A stretch of DNA of 64,000 nt from HRBIN30 sp964534275 (GTDB taxonomy: Bacteria > Desulfobacterota > Binatia > HRBIN30): positions 47,650-111,649 of the forward strand of contig CAZHQG010000012.1 in the NCBI GenBank assembly GCA_964534275.1. The letters run 5' to 3'. Numbering within the stretch: position 1 is the stretch's first letter; the number at the start of each line of letters is the position of its first letter. A program made the translations under genes and the position numbers. Below, in pieces: positions 55,424 through 63,976 of this stretch. The notes under the pieces were generated by a model, which was not told where the DNA came from, did not search any database, and saw only the letters and a program-made list of their open reading frames with translations.

Positions 55424-55957
55424 TTACATTTTCCCACGCTGCGCCAGAATGCGGCGTGCCTGCGTGACGATGGTTGCCGACACGTTCTTGCTCTTCGCCA
55501 GAAAGCGCAGGTCCCGTTCGTGCAGCGAGCTGACAAAGTGCAGCGCAATGGCAAGCGGAGTCTTCGGGTTGGTCACCAGCGCGTGGCGAATTTGGTAGTT
55601 GCGTGGCCAGGTCTTGTGTTCGCCAATGTCGCGCAAAACCTCGCTATCGAGATTGCGATTGCGCGCAAAGCCAAGAACTTCTTCCTCGGTCAAACGCGGG
55701 TTCCGCAAGACAAAGCGGGCAATCATGCGATTGCTGTCCCGTACCAGCAAGGCGCGTGCTTCGCGGTTTCCCAGCAACGCAAGTTTGATTTTCTCGGCCA
55801 CGGTCATCGTGGCAATGCGAGCGTACAAACTGCGGTTCGCAGGCTTTTCCTCTCGTGGTTCCTCCAGCAATTCGGCCGGCACCTCGTAAGGGTCTCCGCC
55901 GCGCTGGATCTCTTCCGCGATTCGGAGGATCTCTTCGGTGCTGGTCGTCGTACTCAT
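55424..55957 (-). CDS. helical-repeat protein, conserved-looking, function unknown
   Basis: 177 residues with repeated helical hairpins rich in Arg/Asn/Glu (TVAEKIKLALLGNREARALL, RFVLRNPRLTEEEVLGFARN). The pattern suggests a short alpha-solenoid. Its ATG overlaps the EF-G-like stop by four bases, so it is the last gene of the cofactor operon. No signal or membrane segment. Confidence 0.7.
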   Translation of the reverse strand: MSTTTSTEEILRIAEEIQRGGDPYEVPAELLEEPREEKPANRSLYARIATMTVAEKIKLALLGNREARALLVRDSNRMIARFVLRNPRLTEEEVLGFARNRNLDSEVLRDIGEHKTWPRNYQIRHALVTNPKTPLAIALHFVSSLHERDLRFLAKSKNVSATIVTQARRILAQRGKM

Positions 55958-58044
55958 CCGTGTTGCTTTTGTGCGCGCGCCGCCTCAGCTTCCTTGATGA
56001 TGCGTTCCGTCAAATGTGGCGGCACTTCTTCGTAGTGGGAAAATGCCATGGTGAACGAACCGCGCCCGCTCGTCATCGAGCGCAAGTCCGGCGAGTACCG
56101 CAACACTTCGGCAAGCGGCACCAGTGCCTTGATCACTTGGCTTCCCGGTTTGGCATCGACGCCCAGAACCTTGCCGCGCCGAGCGTTGATGTCGCCAATC
56201 ACGTCGCCCATGCATTCGTCCGGCACGGTAATCTCCATGGCCATGATCGGCTCGAGCAAAACGGGCTTTGCCTGGGCGACCGCATTTTTGAAGCCAAGCG
56301 AAGCGGCAATTTTGAACGCTAGTTCCGAAGAGTCGACTTCGTGGTACGAGCCATCGTACAAGGTGACGCGAATATCCGTCATCGGGTAGTGCGCCAAAAA
56401 GCCTTCCGCCATCGCTTCGCGCACACCTTTTTCCACAGCCGGAATGTACTGCCGGGGGACGACCCCACCGACGATCTTGTCGACGAACTCGAACCCCGCA
56501 CCACGCGGGAGGGGCTCCACCTCGAGCCAGGTGTCCCCATACTGGCCGCGCCCTCCGGTTTGTTTTTTGAGCTTTCCTTGAGCTTTCGCTCGCCCTTTGA
56601 TGGTTTCCTTGTACGGGACCTTCGGTGCCTTCAGCTCCACCTCGGCGCCATATTTCCGCTTCAGGCGCTCGATCACGACTTCCAGGTGCAGTTGGTCCAC
56701 CCCCGAGAGAATCAGTTCCCGGGTTTGCGGATCGCGATGGAGCTCCAAGGCAGGATCCTCTTCCATCATTTTCTGCAACGCTTGCGTCGCCTTTTCCTCG
56801 TCGCCCTTGCTCTTCGGCTCGATTGCAAAGGAAATGGCTGGTGGTGGCAAAACGTCCCGAGCGTACACAATCGGGGCTTTTTCGTCTGCGAGCGTGTCGC
56901 CCGTAAACGTTTCCTTGAGCTTTGCCACCGCGACGACATCCCCCGGGATCGCGGAGCCCACAGCCGTTTGCTTCTTGCCATTGAGTTGCAAGAGGTGGCC
57001 GATGCGCTCGCGCGTATCCTTGCTGGTGTTCAGCACTGTCATGTCCGGCACGAGCTTGCCCGAGACAACCCGAAGCAAAGAGAGGCGCCCTGCGAACGGA
57101 TCCACGATCGTCTTGAATACGATTGCAGAAAATGGCTCGTGCACGTCCGGCTTCCGCTCGAGCTCCACGCCTAGTTTCGGGTCCTTCCCTCGTTGCGGGC
57201 CAAGGTCTGCCGCCGAGCCGAGATAGCGCACGATTGCGTCGAGCAACGGACGCATGCCAACTGCCTTGGTTCCCGAGCCGCATAGGACCGGCACGAAGCG
57301 CTGTTGGCGGGTTCCTAATTCCAACGCATGCAAGAGCTCTTCGTCGCTAAGAGTCCCGTTCTCCAAATATCGCTCGGTCCACTCGTCCCCGGCATCGGCG
57401 GCAAGCTCGATCAACAGTTCCCGAGCCTTTTTTGCCTCTGCTTCGAGGCCGCTCGGAATCGGCTCTTCCCGTTCGCTCCCGTCCGCCCCCGGCACCAACG
57501 CTTTCATGGACAGTAAATCCACCACGCCGCGGAACTCTTCGGCACTTCCCAACGGAAGCTGCAGCGGTACGGGCTTGGCTCCGAGGACTTTTTTCATGTC
57601 CTCGATGGCGGCCTGGAAATCGGCGTTTTCGCGGTCCATCCGACTGACAAATGCCACTACAGGGAGTTTGAGCTCCTGCGCGCGGGCCCAAACCTTTTCC
57701 GCTTCCACCCGAATTTCGCCAGCGGCCGGCGCAAGCACGAACACCGCGCCCGTGCACGCGCGCATCGACAAAATCGTATCGGCCAAGAAGTTCGAGTAAC
57801 CAGGTGTATCCAGCAAGTGAATCGAGTGTTTCTTCCATGGGAAATGGAAAACGGCCGTGCTCAAAGAAATCTTGCGACGAATTTCTTCGGGTTCGAAGTC
57901 GAAGTTCGACGTGCCGTCGTCCACGCGGCCTAACCGAGTTGCCGCGCCTGCCGCGAACAGCAGCGCATCGGCAACCGACGTCTTCCCCACGCCTCCTTGG
58001 CCGATCATTCCGATGCTGCGGACAAAGTTCACATCTTCTGCCAT
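55954..58044 (-). CDS. EF-G-like translation GTPase paralogue
   Basis: 696 residues with the five-domain EF-G layout. G1 is GQGGVGKTS. G3 is DTPGYSNF: the His of DTPGH that activates water is Tyr. G4 is SRMDREN in place of NKMD. These changes are typical of the EF-G2/EF-G-like group, which has altered GTPase behaviour. Domain IV region KKQTGGRGQYGDT and domain V DVIGDINARRGKVLG are present. Sits in an operon with NAD, biotin and CoA genes. Confidence 0.9.
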   Translation of the reverse strand: MAEDVNFVRSIGMIGQGGVGKTSVADALLFAAGAATRLGRVDDGTSNFDFEPEEIRRKISLSTAVFHFPWKKHSIHLLDTPGYSNFLADTILSMRACTGAVFVLAPAAGEIRVEAEKVWARAQELKLPVVAFVSRMDRENADFQAAIEDMKKVLGAKPVPLQLPLGSAEEFRGVVDLLSMKALVPGADGSEREEPIPSGLEAEAKKARELLIELAADAGDEWTERYLENGTLSDEELLHALELGTRQQRFVPVLCGSGTKAVGMRPLLDAIVRYLGSAADLGPQRGKDPKLGVELERKPDVHEPFSAIVFKTIVDPFAGRLSLLRVVSGKLVPDMTVLNTSKDTRERIGHLLQLNGKKQTAVGSAIPGDVVAVAKLKETFTGDTLADEKAPIVYARDVLPPPAISFAIEPKSKGDEEKATQALQKMMEEDPALELHRDPQTRELILSGVDQLHLEVVIERLKRKYGAEVELKAPKVPYKETIKGRAKAQGKLKKQTGGRGQYGDTWLEVEPLPRGAGFEFVDKIVGGVVPRQYIPAVEKGVREAMAEGFLAHYPMTDIRVTLYDGSYHEVDSSELAFKIAASLGFKNAVAQAKPVLLEPIMAMEITVPDECMGDVIGDINARRGKVLGVDAKPGSQVIKALVPLAEVLRYSPDLRSMTSGRGSFTMAFSHYEEVPPHLTERIIKEAEAARAQKQHG

Positions 58045-58052
58045 GGCTCGCC

Positions 58053-58832
58053 CTATCCTTTCTCTTTGTTGCGTTCGTACAGTAGCCGTAGCCCTTTCAG
58101 CGTCAGGAACGGATCGACTTCGTCAATGGTGTCCGACTCCGGTGCCACGAGTTCCGCATATGTCCCAGTTGCCAGCACGCGAGCTTGTTCTCCAGCCTCT
58201 TGCTGCATGCGTTCCACGATTCCGTCTACAAGGGCAACGTAGCCGTACACCAAGCCCGACTGGATGGCGTGCACCGTGTTCCGTCCGATCACGTGTTTTG
58301 GCCGACGCAATTCGACGCGGTACAAGCGTGCGGTACGCTCGAACAACGCATCGCTGGCGATACCCAAGCCTGGAGCAATGACACCGCCCACGTACTCGCC
58401 GCGCGCCGAGATGAAGTCGAAAATCGTGGCCGTACTGAGATCGACCACGATGGTCGTACCGTGCGTTCGCGCGTAAGCGGCAATGGCGTTCACGATGCGG
58501 TCAGCCCCAACTTCCTGCGGCTTGTCGTAGAGGATTGGCATGCCGGTACGCACCCCCGGACCGACAACAAGCGGTGGGCAGCCGACTACGTCGCGGCACA
58601 GGGCGTCGACGATCGGCAACATCGCCGGCACCGAAGAGGCAACCGCCACGGCACCGATCGGGGGGCAGCCAGCGCGCTCAAGGAGGCTGCGTAGAAGCAC
58701 ACCGTACTCATCGGCAGTGCGTGCTGGATCGGTTTGCAACGTCCAGTGGTGGCGCAGCACATCGCCGTCAAACACCCCGAGAGCCGTTTGCGTGTTGCTG
58801 ACGTCGATGGCGAGAAACCACGGTGCGCTCAT
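58053..58832 (-). CDS. type III pantothenate kinase paralogue (copy 1)
   Basis: 259 residues from ATG 58832. ASKHA-fold kinase of the CoaX family: motif DVSNTQTALG (D10, with Ser12 where Gly is usual), GADR (109-112) and DLSTAT (131-136, again Ser for Gly), then FD. The three catalytic Asp are kept. Its ATG overlaps the stop of the second copy (ATGA). Would phosphorylate pantothenate, first step of CoA synthesis, or act as a Baf-like regulator. Confidence 0.83.
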   Translation of the reverse strand: MSAPWFLAIDVSNTQTALGVFDGDVLRHHWTLQTDPARTADEYGVLLRSLLERAGCPPIGAVAVASSVPAMLPIVDALCRDVVGCPPLVVGPGVRTGMPILYDKPQEVGADRIVNAIAAYARTHGTTIVVDLSTATIFDFISARGEYVGGVIAPGLGIASDALFERTARLYRVELRRPKHVIGRNTVHAIQSGLVYGYVALVDGIVERMQQEAGEQARVLATGTYAELVAPESDTIDEVDPFLTLKGLRLLYERNKEKG

Positions 58833-59647
58833 TTGCTCAGTTCGTTGCTTTTGTTCTTCTTTTCTTGCCGTTGCTCGAAGATCAAGCGTATCCCGTCGAG
58901 GGTAAGAAAATCTACCACCTCGTGCACCCGCCGGCAGAGAGGGACGAGCAAGCGGGCGAACCCGCCGGTTGCAATCAGCCGGCTTGCCACCCCCGTCTCG
59001 CTCTGGATGCGAGCGACCATCCCGTCGATCATGGCCGCATGCCCATGCAACAGTCCCACTTGCAAGGCGTGCACCGTGTTTCGGCCAATGACCCGCGCAG
59101 GCGCTACGAGCGGCACCCGATACAGCCGCGCGGCGCGGGCAAAGAGGGCGTCCCCCGCGATTCCCAAGCCTGGAGCAATGGCACCCCCGTGATACGTGCC
59201 TTCGGAATCGACGAACTCGAATTTGGTCGCTGTACCGCAATCTACGACAATCGTTGCGGCACGAGTTCGGGCATATGCAGCCAAGGCGTTCGCAAGCCGA
59301 TCCATGCCAAGCTGCCACGGATCGTCGTAGCGAATTCGCTCCACGCCAGCGTCGTCAGGTCCAAGCACCGCGGTTTCTACCCCGAGGATGCGCGTTGCCC
59401 ACTCGACCAAGGTTTGCGTCACTGCTGGCACCACCGAGCAAATCGCTACCGCTTCCGGTACGCTGCTCCCGCGGGTTTCCAGCAATGGCGTAAGAAACAC
59501 GGCGTACTCGTCAGCAGTTGTTCGCGGATTCGTGCGGATCCGCCACGGACGCGCCCAACCATCATCTCGTGCCCACAAACCAAGTACGGTGTGGGTGTTG
59601 CCAACGTCAACGCAAAGTAGGTGTCGACTGCTCGAGGACGATATCAC
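58829..59647 (-). CDS. type III pantothenate kinase paralogue (copy 2)
   Basis: 272 residues from GTG 59647, the only start before the first motif, so it overlaps birA by 41 bases. Motifs: DVGNTHTVLG (D14, normal), GMDR (114-117; Met for Ala) and DCGTATKFE (D136; Lys and Glu for the usual Thr and Asp). It differs from copy 1 in which motif positions drifted. Four-base overlap with copy 1. Confidence 0.83.
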   Translation of the reverse strand: MISSSSSRHLLCVDVGNTHTVLGLWARDDGWARPWRIRTNPRTTADEYAVFLTPLLETRGSSVPEAVAICSVVPAVTQTLVEWATRILGVETAVLGPDDAGVERIRYDDPWQLGMDRLANALAAYARTRAATIVVDCGTATKFEFVDSEGTYHGGAIAPGLGIAGDALFARAARLYRVPLVAPARVIGRNTVHALQVGLLHGHAAMIDGMVARIQSETGVASRLIATGGFARLLVPLCRRVHEVVDFLTLDGIRLIFEQRQEKKNKSNELSK

Positions 59648-60434
59648 CGCTCACCACTTCCACTTCTTCTTGATTGTCGGCTCGACGCACGCGCAAATGC
59701 CCCGCATCGCTCAAGCCAATGGCAACACCGGTAAAGCGTTCCGAACCCGTATCGACCTCTACGGTCCGGCCAAGTGTGCCACACGCAGCCTCCCAGCGGG
59801 CGCGAACCGCAGAAAAGCCGCTGGCAAGATAACGATCGTACTCCCTGCCCAGCTCCTCCAGCAAGTCGGCGGCCACGGTCTCTCGGTCGACGGGCCTACC
59901 GAGTTCCACACGCAAGCTCGTGGCAATGCTGCGTAGCTCCGGAGGGAAGTCTTCCTCGGTGGCATTCACGTTGACGCCGATCCCGACAACGACAAAGTCC
60001 ACGGCGTCCTCGTCGCGCGTGGTCATCTCGGTCAGCACGCCACACAGCTTGCGCACGCCAACCAAAACATCGTTGGGCCACTTCAGCACGGCTCCAGGAA
60101 GCCATTTGCGCACGGCTTGCAAGGCGCCCAGCCCAGCCACGATCGCGAGTTGCGGCGCTAGCCAAGGTGCGATCGGTGGCCGCAGGAGGACCGAAACGTA
60201 CAGGTTCTTGTTCGGTGGAGACACCCAAGTACGACCTCGGCGGCCTCTCCCCCGAGTTTGCGCATCGGCAATGACCGTGGTGCCCTCGGGAGCACCCTGG
60301 CGCCCGAGCGCTGCGGCATCGTCGTTCGTGGAAGCAGTCGTCTCACGATACTCAAGTGGCATTCCGAGCCGCTTGCCGGCAAGCAGAGTTCGTAACCGTG
60401 AAACGTCCAACGGCGTCGCGGCTTCAGGGGTCAT
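59607..60434 (-). CDS. birA: biotin-protein ligase without DNA-binding domain
   Basis: 275 residues. It attaches biotin to carboxylase carrier lysines. Motifs GRGRRGRTW (biotinyl-AMP loop), KWPNDVLV and GIGVNVN are complete. The N-terminal winged helix of repressor-type BirA is absent, so it is a pure ligase (group I). Its ATG overlaps the nadC stop. Confidence 0.92.
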   Translation of the reverse strand: MTPEAATPLDVSRLRTLLAGKRLGMPLEYRETTASTNDDAAALGRQGAPEGTTVIADAQTRGRGRRGRTWVSPPNKNLYVSVLLRPPIAPWLAPQLAIVAGLGALQAVRKWLPGAVLKWPNDVLVGVRKLCGVLTEMTTRDEDAVDFVVVGIGVNVNATEEDFPPELRSIATSLRVELGRPVDRETVAADLLEELGREYDRYLASGFSAVRARWEAACGTLGRTVEVDTGSERFTGVAIGLSDAGHLRVRRADNQEEVEVVSGDIVLEQSTPTLR

Positions 60435-61276
60435 TGCTCCACCAACATATGCAAGTCGACTGCCGGCGCCGAGTGTGTCAATGCGCCAACCGAGATGAGA
60501 TCTACGCCGGTTTCGGCAATGGCGCGGACGGTTGCCAAGGTCACGCCCCCGGACGCCTCGGTGAGGGCGCGCCCACCGACCCGCTCCACCGCCAGCCGCA
60601 ACGTGGAGAGGTCCATGTTGTCCAGCAAAATCGCTTCAGCCCCTGCTGCCAACGCTTCGTCGACCTGATCCAAACTTCTGCACTCGACTTCGACGCGCAG
60701 CGTATGCGGGCCGTGCTTGCGAGCCAACTCCACGGCCTGCCGCACGCCACCCACCGCAGCAATGTGGTTGTTCTTGATCAGAATGCCATCGGCCAGATGG
60801 AAACGGTGATTGTGCCCACCCCCGACGCGAACGGCATACTTTTGCAGCGAACGTAATCCCGGGAGGGTTTTCCGCGTGTCTACAATCCGGGCCCGAGTTC
60901 CCTCCACGGCAGCCACGTACTGGCGCGTGAGCGTCGCCACACCCGACAGATGCTGCAGAACATTCAGCGTCACGCGCTCCAGTGCGAGAAGTGCTCGAAC
61001 GTTCCCCTCCAGCTCGGCAATCACGGTTCCGACCTCGAACAGCGTGCCGTCTTCGCGGAGCGACGCAACCCGCACCTCGCCACCAACGACCATGGCCGCC
61101 AACTCGACAGCTTCAGCTCCGGCGAGCACGCCGCGCTCTTTGGCACGGATCCGCGCTCGCCCGCGCTGTTTGGGAGGAATCGTTACACGAGACGTGACAT
61201 CCCCGTGCCCCCAATCCACGCGGAACTCGCGACGCAGAATTTCTTCGAGATCCAGCCGTTCGCTCAGGTTCATCAT
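60431..61276 (-). CDS. nadC: nicotinate-nucleotide pyrophosphorylase (quinolinate phosphoribosyltransferase)
   Basis: 281 residues. It makes nicotinate mononucleotide from quinolinate and PRPP in de novo NAD synthesis. Landmarks are TRKTLPGLRSLQKYAVRVG, HNHR, and the C-terminal barrel with EASGGVTLATVRAIAETGVD. Two adjacent ATGs (61276 and 61273) with GGGA upstream. First gene of the minus-strand cofactor operon; nadA and nadB are not in the window. Confidence 0.94.
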   Translation of the reverse strand: MMNLSERLDLEEILRREFRVDWGHGDVTSRVTIPPKQRGRARIRAKERGVLAGAEAVELAAMVVGGEVRVASLREDGTLFEVGTVIAELEGNVRALLALERVTLNVLQHLSGVATLTRQYVAAVEGTRARIVDTRKTLPGLRSLQKYAVRVGGGHNHRFHLADGILIKNNHIAAVGGVRQAVELARKHGPHTLRVEVECRSLDQVDEALAAGAEAILLDNMDLSTLRLAVERVGGRALTEASGGVTLATVRAIAETGVDLISVGALTHSAPAVDLHMLVEQ

Positions 61277-61354
61277 GGTGTTTGTTCCCACTTTGCCAAG
61301 ATTATGCCCGGTTGCAAACTAGGACATAGGCCATCGGCGTGTGCCGCACGGGAG

Positions 61355-61375
61355 GGGCGACCCGGTGGGTCGCCC
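61355..61375. repeat. intergenic hairpin repeat, variant A
   Basis: Arms gggcgaccc and gggtcgccc with loop ggt. Same family as 61550, 61637 and 63901. Confidence 0.75.
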
Positions 61376-61442
61376 ATTGGGTGCCGTGCACACAACCGCG
61401 TGCGTTGTAGCAAGGAACATCGCGGGCGCCCGGTTGCATGGG

Positions 61443-61474
61443 TTGTAGGGGCGGTTCGCGAACCGCCCCTACAA
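61443..61474. repeat. perfect 32-bp palindrome
   Basis: The half-site is ttgtaggggcggttcg and its exact complement follows with no spacer. A copy of its core recurs at the window's right edge. Confidence 0.85.
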
Positions 61475-61549
61475 CGTGTTGAACCGGAACCCGTGGTGGA
61501 ATTGCCTGGCAGCGCGGCCGGTTGCCCGGGCGGAATTACTCCACCCCAC

Positions 61550-61570
61550 GGGCGACCCACCGGGTCGCCC
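61550..61570. repeat. intergenic hairpin repeat, variant B
   Basis: Same arms as variant A but loop acc, i.e. the reverse-complement loop. Confidence 0.75.
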
Positions 61571-61636
61571 ATTCGGTGCGCCGGGCGCACTGCGGCCGGG
61601 TTGGCTGATGCGGCGCCGAAGTGCACGGCGGTGTCA

Positions 61637-61657
61637 GGGCGACGCACCGCGTCGCCC
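61637..61657. repeat. intergenic hairpin repeat, variant C
   Basis: Arms gggcgacgc and gcgtcgccc with loop acc. The change from ccc to cgc is matched on the other arm. Confidence 0.75.
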
Positions 61658-61880
61658 CTACGTGCCGGTGGGGGCAGGTTCGTGTCAACCAAGCACATTT
61701 CCGTACGGATCGCGCCCGCGTGCGCCGGGTCCCACCAACAACAGTCCGCTGCATACCAGCACAACCCCCGGCGTTCGCGTTCCCGGGGTTTCTTCACTCA
61801 AACCCGCGCGGGAAGAGAACGGGGTCGCGGCGCCCCCCTGCCGCGACCCCTTGCCACCCGAGCGACAGCCTACCCGTCAT

Positions 61881-63200
61881 TTAGGAAAGGCCGTTGTGGC
61901 CTGGCCCCCCGCCCCACATGGGCCAGCCGTCATCGCTCGGATCGCCAGTTCGGAAAGACACAAGGCTACCGTCTTCCAAGCCTGCAAACACGCTGCCGCC
62001 AGCGATGGCTGGCTGCCAATGCACCGGAGCACCAACGTCGACAGACCAGCGCACCTCCCCTGTAGCGGCATCGAAGGAGACGATGCGCCCCTCCCAGGTC
62101 CCTACCCAAACCCGCCCATTGGCCACAGCAGGTGGGGTAAGGGCTCGCTCGGCGACGGAACGATGCTCACATCGCCACTTCCACAAGGTGTGGCCTTTTT
62201 CCGCGTCCGTTGCCTCCAGTTCGTCCCCAGTTACCTGGTAGAGCACCCCATCCACCACGACGGGACGCGAACCCTGAAAACGTTGTGCCCGGGAGACCAG
62301 GTGCTCGCCAATGAGGGCTTCAGCGCTGCGCAGCTTCGCGCTTGGCGGAGGCGAACTAAAACCCACCCCCGCGTCGTACTTCTGATAACTGTCCATTTCC
62401 GGTAGCCTCCGCTTTCCTCGGAGGTACATCGCCTCTTTCTCCCTGTATCGATATTCTGGCGAACCCGACCGACGACTTACGCGGGCCGTGCGCTCGCGTG
62501 GCCAAGCCCCTTCGCCGTCTGCTGCTCTGGCCCGCTGCGGGTTCGCACCGCTGGAAGCGCCCGGGTTTTTTTGGGCCACGTACACTTTTCCCGCAGCCAC
62601 CCACGGCGCCGAGGTCGCTTGCCTCTTCTCCTCCCACTGCAAGCTGCCGGTCGCCGGGTCGACACACCACACACGGCCATCGAAGGTGGAAAAGAACACC
62701 GCGCCTTCAGCGTAGACGACGGCCGTGATCGCATCGTGACTCACATGCAATTTCCAAGATTCGCTGCCGGTCTCTAGCTCGAACGCCGCAAGGAAGTGCT
62801 CCCCGCGATGGGGGTACACCGCAAACACCTTCCCGTCGCCAATTGCCGGCTGAGCCAGAAGCGGATCGCCGAGCCAACGCTGCCAAACAATCTGCCCACT
62901 CTCCCCGGCCACGGTATACAAAGTGCAGCTCTCGGTGTTGAAGACTACACGGGTGCCCACCACTGTAGTCGCGGTGGGGCCATCGTCGCTGGTACGCAGG
63001 TGCCAGAGCAGGCGGCCCTCGGCAGCATCGAGCGCATAAATATCATGACTGCCAAATCCTCCACCAACGAATACCCTACCTTCTGATACTGCCGGGGTTG
63101 GTATCCCGCGGCGACTCGGAATGTGCGCCCGCCAGCCTTTGAAACCATAATCCCGACAACGAAATGCTTGCACCCTCACCGTCGTTCCTTCAAGTGCCAT
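61881..63200 (-). CDS. PQQ-type beta-propeller repeat protein
   Basis: 439 residues from ATG 63200, with GGAG six bases upstream. Repeated blades of about 40-45 residues with the pattern G-x-V-F/Y-x-x-x-x-D-G-x-V-x-x-x-D-x-x-T-G-x-x-x-W: LYTVAGESGQIVWQRW, WCVDPATGSLQWEE, VSFDAATGEVRWSV. No signal peptide. No enzymatic metal or quinone site is evident, so it is probably a structural or binding propeller. Mid-protein low-complexity stretch at about residues 225-275 is less conserved. Confidence 0.75.
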   Translation of the reverse strand: MALEGTTVRVQAFRCRDYGFKGWRAHIPSRRGIPTPAVSEGRVFVGGGFGSHDIYALDAAEGRLLWHLRTSDDGPTATTVVGTRVVFNTESCTLYTVAGESGQIVWQRWLGDPLLAQPAIGDGKVFAVYPHRGEHFLAAFELETGSESWKLHVSHDAITAVVYAEGAVFFSTFDGRVWCVDPATGSLQWEEKRQATSAPWVAAGKVYVAQKNPGASSGANPQRARAADGEGAWPRERTARVSRRSGSPEYRYREKEAMYLRGKRRLPEMDSYQKYDAGVGFSSPPPSAKLRSAEALIGEHLVSRAQRFQGSRPVVVDGVLYQVTGDELEATDAEKGHTLWKWRCEHRSVAERALTPPAVANGRVWVGTWEGRIVSFDAATGEVRWSVDVGAPVHWQPAIAGGSVFAGLEDGSLVSFRTGDPSDDGWPMWGGGPGHNGLS

Positions 63201-63652
63201 TTTTGTCTCCTTTGCTCTCCTGGTTTCCGTCCCAGTCCTTTTTGTTCCTGCCGCGGCTGCCGGACCCAGCTTGCCGCGATGGGCAAACGCGCGTTGCGCC
63301 AAGCTGGTTAGCACGCGATCGCGTTTTGTCAACGCTATCGCAGACCTCTATTGAAAAACACATGCTAGGAATCTTACCCGGCGGCGCATCCGGCGCCGGA
63401 AGCACTGGCCTCCCTACCGGCCGTCTTCCTTTGCTACCGAGAAGGCCGCACTCCAACCCACGCGGCGGTAAATCGTTATCCCCCTAGGCGAACGCCCCAG
63501 AAGAGCATTCGCCGAGTTGTTCTCAGTGTACTCGAGGCGGCTCGTAGGTGCCCCCAAGCAAGGAGCCCTTGGTTCTAAGTGGGCGCCCGAACGCTACCGC
63601 GCTGCTGGCTGCAATAGAGGTCGGAAGGATCGGTTGTCTCGGCCCCCCCTCC

Positions 63653-63685
63653 GAACTGTGCAGGCGAATCTCCCGCATACAGCTC
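63653..63685 (-). mobile_element. group II intron domain V-like remnant
   Basis: On the minus strand GAGCTGT pairs with ACAGTTC, enclosing GCGG-GAGA-TTCGC with a GNRA-like loop, as in domain V, and the AGC catalytic triad is in place (positions 2-4). The flanking text GGCGAACCATCGACCGGAGA and the following GGAGGGGGG are like sequences near bacterial group II introns. No reverse transcriptase is in the window, so this would be a 3' remnant. Confidence 0.4.
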
Positions 63686-63900
63686 TCCGGTCGATGGTTC
63701 GCCTACAAAAGGATTGGGCAGATCCGAACTTGAGCCGTTGCCAAGGAGTGCCACTCTCACCTCCCATTGCTTCGGCCCCGTCTCACGGTGACGCCCTTAT
63801 GTTCGGTCACGGACCGGAGAGCGCATGCCTGACGAGGACGCTTACCTTACTGACCATGGACGCTCACGGGCGCACTCGGGGGGCCCCCGGTGGGTGTCGC

Positions 63901-63933
63901 ACATAGGGGCACGGCACCGCCGTGCCCCTATGT
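63901..63933. repeat. intergenic hairpin repeat, long variant D
   Basis: Fifteen-base perfect arms (acataggggcacggc and its complement) around loop acc. Shares the gggg-c...acc layout of variants A-C. Confidence 0.75.
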
Positions 63934-63976
63934 GCCTCCGCGTGCAGCCGCGTGCGTCGTACCGGCGGCACCAGAG

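Larger units (their letters stand above)
61277..61880. other. repeat-rich intergenic spacer
   Basis: About 604 bases between the propeller gene and nadC, carrying four hairpin repeats listed separately. No gene is credible here. The nadC promoter must lie in this region. Confidence 0.6.

Noticed and set aside
58829..59647. Second coaX copy as a pseudogene
   Set aside because: It is full length, keeps all three catalytic Asp and is tightly coupled to its neighbours.
63517..63906. Open frame of 129 codons near the right edge
   Set aside because: It crosses the intron-like remnant and a hairpin repeat, and has no domain pattern or ribosome-binding site.
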